Origin: QHXM01 sp032160165
Lineage (GTDB): Bacteria; Acidobacteriota; Blastocatellia; Pyrinomonadales; Pyrinomonadaceae
DNA: 64,000 nucleotides
Reading direction: 5' to 3'
Assembly (NCBI GenBank): GCA_032160165.1
Contig: JAVHWA010000158.1
Location: 1 to 64,000 of the forward strand
Positions within the stretch are counted from its first letter, which is position 1, and every line of letters starts with the position of its first letter. Positions 46,669-55,347 of the stretch are shown piece after piece. A program made the translations under genes and the position numbers. A model generated the notes under the pieces. That model had not been told where the DNA came from, did no database searches, and saw nothing but the letters and a program-made list of their open reading frames with translations.

Positions 46669-47187
46669 TCATCCGAGTGGTTCTGACGTGTTTGCCTGAG
46701 GAGCTAATGTTATCAATCCTCGCCAGGCAAATTTATCTATCTGGCGTCGGTGCCTGAGAATATGCATGACGGCGTGCTCCAGAAGCCCTTCGACATCGTA
46801 GACGGCTCCCCATCTGGTCTTGATAACGGTGGCCGAAATTTCATCCGAGCTCATTTCCCACTTTCCTTCCAGCGTCTGAACGGTGTATTTGAGTGACGCG
46901 TCGAATTGTTCAAACGACTCTTCCCGAGAGAGAAGTTTGGGCTGGGGCCGAGTTGAGGTCATGGAAAATTGTTCCCTGATGTAATCGGCATAGCCGTACG
47001 CGGCCCTTACTACGTGAGAGATAATAGTCTGCACTGAACGGCAGTCCTCGTCCGTTGTCTTGGAATCGACAACTCGCACGAAATCATCTTCGGGGATGCG
47101 CTCAATCAACCTTCGGAGTTCCGCCGCTGCCCGCTCGTACTCGTCCATCAATGCGCCAATGGCGCCATTCCTGTATGCGTCTTTCAT
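46669..47187 (-). CDS. DinB-like four-helix protein
   Basis: A 172-residue protein. Three spaced His residues fit the DinB/YfiT metal site: TIISHVVRAAYG, and HAVMHILRHRRQIDKF near the C-terminus. Members include thiol-dependent transferases and uncharacterised stress proteins. The exact role is unknown. It lies ten bases before leuB in the same direction. Confidence 0.8.
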   Translation of the reverse strand: MKDAYRNGAIGALMDEYERAAAELRRLIERIPEDDFVRVVDSKTTDEDCRSVQTIISHVVRAAYGYADYIREQFSMTSTRPQPKLLSREESFEQFDASLKYTVQTLEGKWEMSSDEISATVIKTRWGAVYDVEGLLEHAVMHILRHRRQIDKFAWRGLITLAPQANTSEPLG

Positions 47188-47240
47188 GTGTCTGCTCCAC
47201 GCTCAACTTTCAAACCAGCTCTACGGCTTCGGCCCGTCTT

Positions 47241-47705
47241 CTATCGAGGGGCGGGAAAATCTTTGTGGACATCGTAGCCTCCGAAGCGCGCCCGCACTTC
47301 GAGCTCGCTCTTGTGTGGCGCTGCGGGATCAAAACGATCACCTTGCTGGTTGGTAAGACTGCGCAGTGATCGCGTAACCGTCTCTCCGGGGTGGATGGTG
47401 CCGATCTGCGCGCTATAGACGACCGCTCCGACATAAACGATCAGGCGCGTATCGAGATATGGCTCAGTCTCGGTATTGCTCACGCTCACGTTTAATGCCT
47501 CATAGGCTACTCTCGGGCGAAACGGAACGGCGGCGTAACCATCATTTGTGTTCGCGATCGGACTTCGTCCCCAGCGAGGCACGCCGATGAACACCACTGC
47601 GAAGACGACGCCGAGTGCCAGCAGAGCGAGTGCGATGCGGAAGCTGAACCATCGCGCACCTCCAGCTCGAGAGGTTTGTTCAGGACTTCGGCTGGACTCG
47701 TTCAT
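47241..47705 (-). CDS. Single-pass membrane protein of unknown function
   Basis: A 154-residue protein. A short polar N-terminus leads to one helix (about 20-42), then a beta-rich outside domain (about 60-154) containing VSNTETEPYLDTRLIVYVG. The domain resembles small periplasmic beta-sandwiches, but I do not recognise the family. ATG 47705 is chosen. The 12 codons upstream overlap the preceding acetyltransferase gene. Confidence 0.65.
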   Translation of the reverse strand: MNESSRSPEQTSRAGGARWFSFRIALALLALGVVFAVVFIGVPRWGRSPIANTNDGYAAVPFRPRVAYEALNVSVSNTETEPYLDTRLIVYVGAVVYSAQIGTIHPGETVTRSLRSLTNQQGDRFDPAAPHKSELEVRARFGGYDVHKDFPAPR

Positions 47706-47731
47706 AGCCGTATGCGTTGCGAGAGGGGGCG

Positions 47732-48217
47732 TCACATCCAAGACGTCTGATCGCTCATGGGCCGCGCTGAATCTGCCGGATTACTTAACTGCCACTCCCA
47801 AACCAAGCCGTCCTCTGGATGCTCGAGCGCAGTGACAAAGCAAAAGCCCAGCTTCGTCAAAATGGAAGTCGATGCGCTCCTTTCCGGCAAGGTCTGCGCT
47901 GCGACTATCACGTTGGGCTCGTTGTCGAAAGCCAGACGAATCAGCTCTCCTGCCATCCGCGTCGCGACACCTTTCGACTCGTGACCCGGAAATGTGAAGT
48001 ATGCGATCTCGACTCGATTCTCCTTCGGCGCCGACTTGAATCCACAAGAGCCCACACAGAGACCATCTTCAAATGCAAGATAGCCTATCCAGGGCAGCTC
48101 ATAACCTACCGCCCTATACAGTTGCATAGTAGCCGTGATGATTTCCGCAGCCACGGATGCCGTGAACGCCCCGGGAATTTCACCTACTCCCTCGGGTGTG
48201 ATGGCAGTGAGTTCCAT
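47732..48217 (-). CDS. GNAT family N-acetyltransferase
   Basis: A 161-residue acetyltransferase with IAYFTFPGHESKGVATRMAG, where ESKGVATRM is the acetyl-CoA-binding loop, and SILTKLGFCFVTAL at the C-terminal end of the fold. It resembles the RimJ/RimL-type group. The target is unknown. Confidence 0.83.
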   Translation of the reverse strand: MELTAITPEGVGEIPGAFTASVAAEIITATMQLYRAVGYELPWIGYLAFEDGLCVGSCGFKSAPKENRVEIAYFTFPGHESKGVATRMAGELIRLAFDNEPNVIVAAQTLPERSASTSILTKLGFCFVTALEHPEDGLVWEWQLSNPADSARPMSDQTSWM

Positions 48218-48275
48218 AGACCTTCTCCGGAAACACAGCGCGCCGCCGACTACGCTCCTGATGATAACTCTTACG

Positions 48276-49070
48276 CTAGAGCCCCGCGGAAACGCCCACT
48301 ACCCTGCCAACCAGGTACGTTATGCCGGCGGCAAAAGAGCCGATGAGTAGCATGCGTACGGCGCTAATCCATAAACTCTGGCCGGTAAACCTCGAGACCA
48401 TAGCACCCACCCCTAAGAGTGCGAGCCCGCTCAGCACCAGACTCATAGCGAAAGCATTCGGGCCGGGCAGCAGCACGTATGGGAGAACAGGGACAATGGC
48501 GCCAACGATGAACGCGACGAAGGAACTTAGCGCCGCGCCCCATGGCGACCCCAGCTCGTTCAGGTCCAGCCCGAGTTCCTCTCTCGCATGGGTATCCAGG
48601 GCAACACCAGGATCGGACATCATGTGAGACGCTAATTGTTCAGCCGCATCATCCGGCAGGCCCTTGCTTCTGTAGATCAACTCAAGTTCTCGCAGTTCAC
48701 CCTGTGGATCCTCGGCGAGCTCGCGACGCTCAATAGAGATCTGGTGCTCGAATAAATCACGCTGAGCGCGCATCGAGACATATTCGCCGGCCGCCATTGA
48801 GAACGCTCCTGCCAATAGGCCGGCGACTCCCGCCAAAAGCACGAATCGCGAGTCGGTCCCCGCACCAACAACACCCATAACGAGACTCAAGTTCGAAACC
48901 AGACCATCATTAATTCCGAAGACCGCGGCGCGGAAAGTACCGCTTTGCCCTCCGGAACGATGGCCCTCAGCACGCATAAGTCTGCGAATTCCGCCACCAG
49001 CGCCCAGCTTGGGGAACGCAGCCCGGTGGCGTTCCTTTGTCGTTCCTGATCGAATATTCTTACCCTTCAT
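48276..49070 (-). CDS. VIT1/CCC1 family transporter
   Basis: A 264-residue membrane protein. It has FRAAVFGINDGLVSNLSLVMGV (first membrane segment with the family Asp/Asn), MAAGEYVSMRAQRD, an acidic cytosolic loop (about 115-175), and three further membrane segments. Relatives move Fe(II) or Mn(II) out of the cytosol. ATG 49070 follows AGGGAGCGA. The longer frame from 49133 is unsupported. Confidence 0.85.
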   Translation of the reverse strand: MKGKNIRSGTTKERHRAAFPKLGAGGGIRRLMRAEGHRSGGQSGTFRAAVFGINDGLVSNLSLVMGVVGAGTDSRFVLLAGVAGLLAGAFSMAAGEYVSMRAQRDLFEHQISIERRELAEDPQGELRELELIYRSKGLPDDAAEQLASHMMSDPGVALDTHAREELGLDLNELGSPWGAALSSFVAFIVGAIVPVLPYVLLPGPNAFAMSLVLSGLALLGVGAMVSRFTGQSLWISAVRMLLIGSFAAGITYLVGRVVGVSAGL

Positions 49071-49142
49071 TCGCTCCCTGCCATAAACGAATCGCCGTTC
49101 GTTTCGCCGCACCTCACACGAAGAACGCCTCATAATCCCTGG

Positions 49143-50024
49143 CTAAGCCGCGGGCCCGGGGAACAACATCCGTTTGTTCTTGTGTTTCATATACCCTTCC
49201 GCAAACTCTGAAAAACTGTCGGCGACCTTGATGGGAACATCGCCATTGAAGACAGCAACAGTACCGCTGTGCTCCAAGCCACTCGATAGTTGAATTGCGT
49301 AAAAATGAGCTGACAAACTGTAATCTGCGAATACAAAATAGGAGTTATCGTTTATGTCCAATGGAAGAACTTGACTCACCGGTTTTGCTTCATCCAGACT
49401 GAGAAAAGTTATTAAATCCCTATCGGCCATCCAGTGCTCTGAACCATCGAAGCCATTCGCTGCAGCGAAGTAGGAGCGAAGGTCCCCAGGCAGGCGAACG
49501 TTGTGGGTGGCTTCAAAAGTGGCCAGCTCCTCTTCGGAGGCTCCCTGGTTCAACTTGATGTCGCGCTCCAGCCAGTGATGCTTAAGAGTCTGCCCGATCG
49601 GTATCTTCAATACGTCTCTAATTGTGCGAGCGAGATTAGTAAGAGAGGTCTTGTTCTTGTCCACACAAGCGGCCGCTCCCTGCGCAAGCACATGATCCCG
49701 GAAACTGGCGAAAGTAATTTCGTGGAACCATCGGCTATAGAGCATGACAACGGGCACGCCCTTGCGATGCGGGATGGAGCGGGCGTGTAGCAGCAACCTC
49801 AGGCTTCGCCCATCGGGCCACCAGTATATTAGGATCAAATCGAAGACTTCCTTGTCTTCGAGCACCTGCAGGCCCTTGTCGTTGACCACGCTGCTGACGT
49901 GAATCACAGTCCATCCTTCGCCTTCCAGCGTTTCTTTGATGAGGGACTCCTCGTTCCCCTCATATTCAGTATAGAAATCAATGAATAGGATCTTTATCTG
50001 CGGTGCGCTCGATTTACTGGGCAT
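49143..50024 (-). CDS. Pseudo-receiver domain fused to a SMI1/KNR4 (SUKH) domain
   Basis: A 293-residue protein. Residues 9-135 follow a receiver-like alpha/beta pattern (KILFIDFY, DLILIYWWPDG, VPVVMLYSRW, ACVDK). The expected phosphoacceptor Asp in the third strand is replaced by Tyr67. Residues about 158-285 resemble SMI1/KNR4 (SUKH): EEELATFEATHNVRLPGDL, YFAAANGFDG. SUKH domains are often immunity proteins or adaptors. No toxin is next to it. It may be a phosphorylation-independent regulator. Confidence 0.7.
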   Translation of the reverse strand: MPSKSSAPQIKILFIDFYTEYEGNEESLIKETLEGEGWTVIHVSSVVNDKGLQVLEDKEVFDLILIYWWPDGRSLRLLLHARSIPHRKGVPVVMLYSRWFHEITFASFRDHVLAQGAAACVDKNKTSLTNLARTIRDVLKIPIGQTLKHHWLERDIKLNQGASEEELATFEATHNVRLPGDLRSYFAAANGFDGSEHWMADRDLITFLSLDEAKPVSQVLPLDINDNSYFVFADYSLSAHFYAIQLSSGLEHSGTVAVFNGDVPIKVADSFSEFAEGYMKHKNKRMLFPGPAA

Positions 50025-50051
50025 TGTTCGATTGTCTCTGACGTCCCCGGG

Positions 50052-50843
50052 CTATCCGCAAAGAACCGCACCGCCATTGACGTTGAGAATCTCGCCGGTG
50101 ATGTGTTTCGCCCAGCCCGAGGCGAGGAAAACAATCGAGTTCGCGACGTCGTCGGCCGTCGCCAGACGTCGAAGCGGGATACCGCTAATGATCCCCTTGA
50201 TGAACTCGCTGTCCTCAAATACTTCGTCATTCATCGATGTATCGACCCATCCCGGCGCGACCGCATTCACTCGTATTTCCGGAGCGAGCTCGGATGCGAG
50301 AGTCTTGGTGAAGCTTATCTGCCCGCCTTTGGATGCTGAATAACTCGCATAGCCCGCTTCGCCGCGCTGGCCCGAAGTCGAACTAACGATAATTATCGCT
50401 CCCTGTTTCTGACGCTTCATGACTGGCACCACCGCGCGACAAGGGGCCCACGTCCCCTTCAGGTTCGTCTCGATAACCCGGTCCCACATCGCTTCCGACA
50501 TCTCCTCGATCGCAGCACCTTCCCAAATTCCGGCGTTGGCGACCAGCAGATCGATGCGAGCGAAACGCTTTATCGTCGCTTTGATGAGTGCAGACGCGTC
50601 TCGAACTTTTGATACATCGGCGCGCACGGCAATCGCCTCGACACCTGACTCACGCGCTAGCGCCGACACTTCCTCGGCCGCTGCTTTGTTACTCACGTAG
50701 TTGACCACCACATTGGCACCGGCTTCCGCCAGCCTCAGAACAGTCGCTCGTCCAATGCCACGTGAACCGCCGGTCACGATCGCGACGCGACCGCGAAGCA
50801 GCTTCGCCGGAAATGCAGTTCCCTTCAGTTCGCCTTTTGCCAC
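50052..50843 (-). CDS. Short-chain dehydrogenase/reductase (3-oxoacyl-ACP reductase-like)
   Basis: A 263-residue SDR. It has TGGSRGIGRATVLRLAE (cofactor loop), NAGIW, the catalytic Ser in IIVSSTSGQRG, YSASKGG (Tyr/Lys) and NAVAPGWVDTSM. It resembles FabG but could serve another ketone. It lies 18 bases after the phosphofructokinase gene and is probably cotranscribed. Confidence 0.85.
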   Translation of the reverse strand: MAKGELKGTAFPAKLLRGRVAIVTGGSRGIGRATVLRLAEAGANVVVNYVSNKAAAEEVSALARESGVEAIAVRADVSKVRDASALIKATIKRFARIDLLVANAGIWEGAAIEEMSEAMWDRVIETNLKGTWAPCRAVVPVMKRQKQGAIIIVSSTSGQRGEAGYASYSASKGGQISFTKTLASELAPEIRVNAVAPGWVDTSMNDEVFEDSEFIKGIISGIPLRRLATADDVANSIVFLASGWAKHITGEILNVNGGAVLCG

Positions 50844-50861
50844 TGCCGTTCCTCCCCGACG

Positions 50862-51974
50862 CTACATACCGATGCCTTTTAGATGATAACGCTCTTTGTC
50901 ATAGTAGCGCTCGATATCCACGGTGTTGATTTTCCCCAGCACTGTTGAGATTTCTACCAGCGAGATGTCGCAAGCGGGTGCGACACCTTTGGCCGAAACC
51001 ATTCTTCCGAATTCGCCTTCGGAGACTGCATCGGCTGCATGCGAGCCGAAGATCATTCCCATTATTCGGTCAATCGGCGACGGTACACCTCCGCGTTGCG
51101 GATGGCCCAGCATCGCCGAACGCGCCTCGTACGGAGTCTCGCTGGAGATCCGCTTAGCCAGCACTTCGCCAATCCCTCCCAGGCGCGCGTGTCCGAAGGC
51201 GTCATGGCGATCGTCGACTGTGATCAGTTCACCGTCTTCCGCAAACGCACCTTCCGCGACAACGATCACCGAATATCGAGGGCGAGAGGAGTCTCGCGGA
51301 TAGCCCACGGTCTCTCCCAACCGTTCTCTTAAGTGATGGTAGATCTTCTCGTATCTGAAAGGATATTCAGGGATCAATACGAGATCGGCTTGTCCTGCTA
51401 CGCCGGACCAGAGAGCCAGATGTCCCGCGTGCCTTCCCATTACTTCCAGCACCTGCACCCAGCCATGCGATCCCGCAGGCGTGCGCGAGCGCTCGATCAC
51501 CTCGGTAACATTTCGCAATGCGGTATCAAAGCCGAGAGTGTAGTCGGTTCCGGCCAGGTCCTTGTCGATTGTCTTCGGAATTCCAACGACCGGTACCCCT
51601 CTTTCAGATAATCTGGCCGCCACTCCGAGTGTGTCTTCTCCCCCGCAGGCTACGATCGCTTCGAGTCTAAGTCTATCGATGTTGGCAATGACCTCGTTCG
51701 AGCGATCTACCCGTTCGCCATCCTGATCAGTAGATTTGAAGGGATTGCTGCGCGACGATCCGAGGTTCGTTCCTCCGTCGCGGTCCCAACGTCGGACCAT
51801 GTTCCGATCGAGCGTTAAGGTCTCGGCGGGAGGATCCAGCAGGCCGCGCCATCCGTCGTAGATACCGACCACTTCGATCTCGTGCTCTGAGGCGCGATAG
51901 ACCAGCCCTTTTACTGCGGGATTTAAGCCGGGCGCATCGCCCCCACCCGTCAATACCCCTATTCGTTTCACCAT
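50862..51974 (-). CDS. pfp: 6-phosphofructokinase, PPi-dependent type
   Basis: A 370-residue phosphofructokinase. Two positions that decide the phosphoryl donor have the pyrophosphate form: ACGGEDTLG (Asp where ATP enzymes have Gly104 of E. coli PfkA) and VGIPKTIDKDLAGTD (Lys where ATP enzymes have Gly124). MGRHAGHLAL and GHPQRGGVPSPIDR complete the site. A PPi-linked enzyme works reversibly between fructose-6-phosphate and the bisphosphate. It is 30 bases after the sulfur-carrier fusion gene. Confidence 0.85.
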   Translation of the reverse strand: MVKRIGVLTGGGDAPGLNPAVKGLVYRASEHEIEVVGIYDGWRGLLDPPAETLTLDRNMVRRWDRDGGTNLGSSRSNPFKSTDQDGERVDRSNEVIANIDRLRLEAIVACGGEDTLGVAARLSERGVPVVGIPKTIDKDLAGTDYTLGFDTALRNVTEVIERSRTPAGSHGWVQVLEVMGRHAGHLALWSGVAGQADLVLIPEYPFRYEKIYHHLRERLGETVGYPRDSSRPRYSVIVVAEGAFAEDGELITVDDRHDAFGHARLGGIGEVLAKRISSETPYEARSAMLGHPQRGGVPSPIDRIMGMIFGSHAADAVSEGEFGRMVSAKGVAPACDISLVEISTVLGKINTVDIERYYDKERYHLKGIGM

Positions 51975-52004
51975 AAAAGAATCACTCGCAGCTTCGCGAT
52001 TAAT

Positions 52005-53486
52005 CTAGTATTTGGGGACGCTTGGATCGACGTCATTAGACCACGCGGTGATCCCGCCCTTAAGGTTAATAAGCTGCCCACGATAACCCGCAGCTTTCAA
52101 AGCCTCGATCGCCTTGGCGCTGCGGACTCCGCCCTTGCAGTGCACAACGGTCTCTTTGTCGTTCTCAATCTCGGACATGCGATCGACGACTTGAGCAAGC
52201 GGAATAAGCTTTGTCTGTGGAATGCGCGCGATCTCGAATTCGTTCGGCTCTCGCACGTCGATGATCTGTATGCTCTCCCCTTTATCGAGACGCTTCTTTA
52301 AGTCAGCAGCCGTGATCTCAACCATCGGCTCGGCACCGCCAGCCTGCCTCAAGGGTTCTTCGGTGGGGCTGATACCGCAGAACTCCTCATAGTCAATCAA
52401 TTCCCTGATGGTAGGATTCTCGCCGCAGACAGGACACTCGGGGTCCTTGCTTATTTTCAGCTCGCGAAAGCGCAACTTCCATGCGTCGAAAAGCAGCAAG
52501 CGATTGATTAGTGGCTCGCCGTCACCGAGGATCAGCTTGATGGTTTCGTTCGCCTGGATTGCGCCGATGATGCCAGGTAACACGCCGAGTACGCCGCCTT
52601 CCGCACAGGAAGGGACGAGGCCAGGCGGAGGCGGCTCAGGATACAAACAGCGATAGCATGCGCCGCGTTTGGCCCAGAAGACGCTGGCCTGTCCTTCGAA
52701 TCGAAAGATAGAGCCGTAGACATTGGCTTTACCCGTCAGCACGCAGGCGTCGTTGACCAGATAACGCGTAGGAAAGTTGTCGGTCCCGTCAACCACCATG
52801 TCGTAATCGCGGATAAGCTCGAGCGCATTCTCGCTTGTGATCTTAGTATTGAATGCATTAATCGTAATGCATGGGTTGATGTCCGCGAGCCGGTCGCGTG
52901 CAGACTCGATCTTCGCACGTCCCACGTCCTTTGTGCCGTGAATAATCTGCCGCTGCAGATTCGATTCGTCGACCACATCAAAATCGACAAGTCCAAGCGT
53001 TCCCACGCCGGCGGCAGCCAGATACATTCCAAGCGGGGCACCCAAACCGCCGGTGCCGATCATCAGCACCCGCGCTGCCTTCAATTTGCGCTGACCGCTC
53101 ATGCCAACTTCCGGCATGATCAAGTGCCGGCTGTACCGGGCGATCTCGTCATTTGAAAGTGTCGGCAGCCCGTCGTCGACCGCAGCCGCGGCAAGGTGCT
53201 CCGTTGTTGACGCGCCGCCGGCGATTGCCGGAACAATCATTAGAACATCGCCATCTTTAACCGGGGTATCGGTCCCGGAGGACTGGCGGATGTCTTCATC
53301 ATTTAGATATATCGTAACGAAGTTCCGCAGACGGTCCTGCTCGTTGTAGAGATGTTTGCGAAGCTCAGCGTTTTGGCTTGTCAGATGTTCAAGCGCCTCT
53401 CCTGCGGTGGCGGCCTCGGCTTGAAATTCCGAATCTCCTCCCGCGTATTGCCGAAGGGCGGTAGGAATGATAATGGTTACTGACAT
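52005..53486 (-). CDS. Ubiquitin-like sulfur carrier - E1 (MoeB/ThiF) - rhodanese fusion
   Basis: A 493-residue protein. Residues 1-91 are a MoaD/ThiS-type beta-grasp carrier ending VPAIAGG (Gly90-Gly91). Residues about 105-360 are an E1-like adenylyltransferase (GTGGLGA at 144-150, CYRC at 277-280, catalytic-type Cys294, CPVC at 351-354). Residues about 385-493 are a rhodanese with active Cys450 (HCKGGVRS). Free carriers need Gly-Gly at their C-terminus, so cleavage after Gly91 seems required. The adjacent JAMM protease is the obvious candidate. It lies three bases after that gene, in an operon led by a SAM-responsive element. Confidence 0.88.
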   Translation of the reverse strand: MSVTIIIPTALRQYAGGDSEFQAEAATAGEALEHLTSQNAELRKHLYNEQDRLRNFVTIYLNDEDIRQSSGTDTPVKDGDVLMIVPAIAGGASTTEHLAAAAVDDGLPTLSNDEIARYSRHLIMPEVGMSGQRKLKAARVLMIGTGGLGAPLGMYLAAAGVGTLGLVDFDVVDESNLQRQIIHGTKDVGRAKIESARDRLADINPCITINAFNTKITSENALELIRDYDMVVDGTDNFPTRYLVNDACVLTGKANVYGSIFRFEGQASVFWAKRGACYRCLYPEPPPPGLVPSCAEGGVLGVLPGIIGAIQANETIKLILGDGEPLINRLLLFDAWKLRFRELKISKDPECPVCGENPTIRELIDYEEFCGISPTEEPLRQAGGAEPMVEITAADLKKRLDKGESIQIIDVREPNEFEIARIPQTKLIPLAQVVDRMSEIENDKETVVHCKGGVRSAKAIEALKAAGYRGQLINLKGGITAWSNDVDPSVPKY

Positions 53487-53489
53487 GTC

Positions 53490-53936
53490 CTAGCTTCCTT
53501 TCACGATCTCTTCTTCGAAGAATTGCGATCGATCTTCGGCGATCTCCCATGATCGCACTTCGTCCGCCTGCCCGTCCCGGACAGAAACAACGATGTACGA
53601 CATCATTGGCCAGGGCGAGTGTTCCAGATCAAATGTCGAGGGCACCGCCGGGTGGTCCGGATGAGAGTGATAGTCCCCTACGACACCCAGCCCCTTCTTC
53701 AAGGATTCGCGTTCGGCCCGTGCATAGTCGAGCGGCGCGATAAGCATCCGGTCGCGTTGCGAACCTTCCCACGAGTTTTTCACAGGGTAGATCTCAGAAA
53801 CCACGCGCGTATGACCCTCATCTGCGATCGTACCAATTAGAAGCCCGCAGCATTCGTTGGGATACTCAGCTTCCGCCTGGCGTTTTATCGCTTCCACTTG
53901 CTCGTCTCGAATTCGAATCAATGACTGAGTTCCCAT
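53490..53936 (-). CDS. JAMM (Mec/HcyD-like) metalloprotease
   Basis: A 148-residue JAB1/MPN protein. The zinc motif is complete: Glu in PNECCGLL, then HSHPDHPAVPSTFD (HxHx7Sx2D). Related enzymes Mec (mycobacteria) and HcyD (Wolinella) cut amino acids from the C-terminus of sulfur-carrier proteins in cysteine or methionine synthesis. ATG 53936 avoids overlap with the PLP enzyme gene. The longer frame from 54077 would overlap it by about 100 bases and encodes a poorly conserved Arg/Gly-rich stretch. Confidence 0.88.
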   Translation of the reverse strand: MGTQSLIRIRDEQVEAIKRQAEAEYPNECCGLLIGTIADEGHTRVVSEIYPVKNSWEGSQRDRMLIAPLDYARAERESLKKGLGVVGDYHSHPDHPAVPSTFDLEHSPWPMMSYIVVSVRDGQADEVRSWEIAEDRSQFFEEEIVKGS

Positions 53937-53980
53937 CCCCTCGTCTGTAAAATACTCTCCGATCACGCACGCCGACCGAA

Positions 53981-55186
53981 TCAGTCCGCCGCCAGCGCTT
54001 GTTCCATGTCGGCGATGATATCCTCCGCGTCTTCGATTCCAACAGAGACGCGCACCAAGCCCTCCGATATCCCCCACTTTTGTCGTTGGGCCGGTGACAC
54101 ATCTCGATGCGAAGCCGTGGCCGGATGGAGCACGCTTGTAAACACATCGCCGAGGCTGGTCGACCGCAAGCAGAGTCGCAAACGGTTCATGAAATGAAAC
54201 GCCGCCTCGCGGGTGTTCTCTCGGAGCTCGAGCGAGACCAATGCGCCGGCGCTGGGAATACGAAAGATCCGCTTTATCCTTTCCTCAGTCTCGGCGCCGG
54301 CGAAGCCGGGATAGTACACGCGGGCGACCGCGGCGTGATCTTTCAAATGCCCTGCGAGCCGCTGCGCGTTGGCACACTGTCGGTCTAACCGAACTGCCAA
54401 CGTCTTGAGGCCCCGCAAAATCTCATGCGCCTCCCAAACACCCAGAACACCGCCGACGAGCTTCATAATGCTGATCAACGCCGTCACGTCTGCGGCTTCA
54501 CGGACGACGGCGAGACCTCCCATGACGTCGGCGTGTCCGCCCAGAAATTTGGTCGCGCTGTGGACGACGAAGTCGGCCCCATGCGTCAAGGGTTGGCAGA
54601 GGTAGGGGGTTGCGAACGTGTTGTCGATAATAAGACGAGCGCCCACTTCTCTGGCTATGGTCGCGCAGGCCTCGATGTCGCAGACCTTGAGCAGCGGATT
54701 CGAAATCGTTTCAGCGATGATGACGACCGGCTTAGTCTCGCGAGCTGTCTGTCTGACCAGATCGAGGTCGGCAAAGTCGACAGTGGTGGTCTTGACGGCG
54801 AACGCGCCGAAGACTTTGTTTAGCAGCCCCGTGGTCGCGCCGTATAAATCTTGCGAGGCGAGAACCACGGCTCCCGGCGCGAGATCGCATGCCAGAAGCG
54901 TTGCGTGAATCGCGGCCATGCCGGTGGAGTAAGCACACGCCGCATGACCCAGCTCAAGTGTGTTAATCGCGTCCTCAAGCGCCGCGGTTGTAGGGTTACC
55001 GTATCGCGTGTAGATAAAGCCCTGCTTTTCTCCAACAAAGACCTCATCCATCTCCTCCATCGAATCGTAGGTAAACGTTGCGGACGAGTAGATCGGCGTT
55101 GCGACTGGCAGCCCCGTCGGCCACGCGGCGCGTTCACCCGCATGAACAAGTTGAGTTCTTATGTCGAGCTCTTTTTTGTTGCTCAT
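53981..55186 (-). CDS. Cystathionine gamma-synthase / O-acylhomoserine sulfhydrylase-like PLP enzyme
   Basis: A 401-residue Cys/Met-metabolism PLP enzyme. YTRYGNPT, YSTGMAAIHATLLA, IDNTFATPYLCQPL and HSATKFLGGHADVMGG (Lys for the Schiff base) are present. It follows a SAM-II-type riboswitch and precedes the JAMM and sulfur-carrier genes, so direct sulfhydrylation of an O-acylhomoserine with carrier-bound sulfur (as in the Wolinella Hcy system) is favoured over cystathionine formation. MetB and MetZ/MetY cannot be told apart from sequence alone. Confidence 0.85.
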   Translation of the reverse strand: MSNKKELDIRTQLVHAGERAAWPTGLPVATPIYSSATFTYDSMEEMDEVFVGEKQGFIYTRYGNPTTAALEDAINTLELGHAACAYSTGMAAIHATLLACDLAPGAVVLASQDLYGATTGLLNKVFGAFAVKTTTVDFADLDLVRQTARETKPVVIIAETISNPLLKVCDIEACATIAREVGARLIIDNTFATPYLCQPLTHGADFVVHSATKFLGGHADVMGGLAVVREAADVTALISIMKLVGGVLGVWEAHEILRGLKTLAVRLDRQCANAQRLAGHLKDHAAVARVYYPGFAGAETEERIKRIFRIPSAGALVSLELRENTREAAFHFMNRLRLCLRSTSLGDVFTSVLHPATASHRDVSPAQRQKWGISEGLVRVSVGIEDAEDIIADMEQALAAD

Positions 55187-55246
55187 CTTCTGCCGGATTG
55201 ATGCTTAAGCACGCCTTTGCCCCATGAGGGATTTCGTACTCCGCAC

Positions 55247-55283
55247 AAAAAGAAAACTCCCGCGCTAACGAATCGCGCGAGAG
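55247..55283 (-). terminator. Intrinsic terminator of the SAM riboswitch
   Basis: On the minus strand, CTCTCGCGC-gattcgtta-GCGCGGGAG forms a nine-pair stem followed by TTTTCTTTTT. It lies between the aptamer and the PLP enzyme start, as expected for transcription control. Confidence 0.85.
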
Positions 55284-55295
55284 TCAATCCCGTAC

Positions 55296-55347
55296 GGTTC
55301 CTTAGCAGTTTTTTACGTGGAGCAAGTCACCCTAAATCGCCACGAAC
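55296..55347 (-). promoter_or_regulatory. Putative SAM-II (metA-type) riboswitch aptamer
   Basis: On the minus strand: CGTGG, then CGATTTA, ACTTGC, CCACG, TAAAAAACT and GCTAAGGAACC in order. This matches the SAM-II core (P1 CGTGG/CCACG, the GATTTR segment, CTTGC, the A-rich stretch and GCTAA pseudoknot). A terminator follows downstream. SAM binding would lower expression of the sulfur operon. Confidence 0.82.

Noticed and set aside
53937..54077. N-terminal extension of the JAMM protease
   Set aside because: It overlaps the PLP enzyme gene and gives an Arg/Gly-rich sequence unlike the family.
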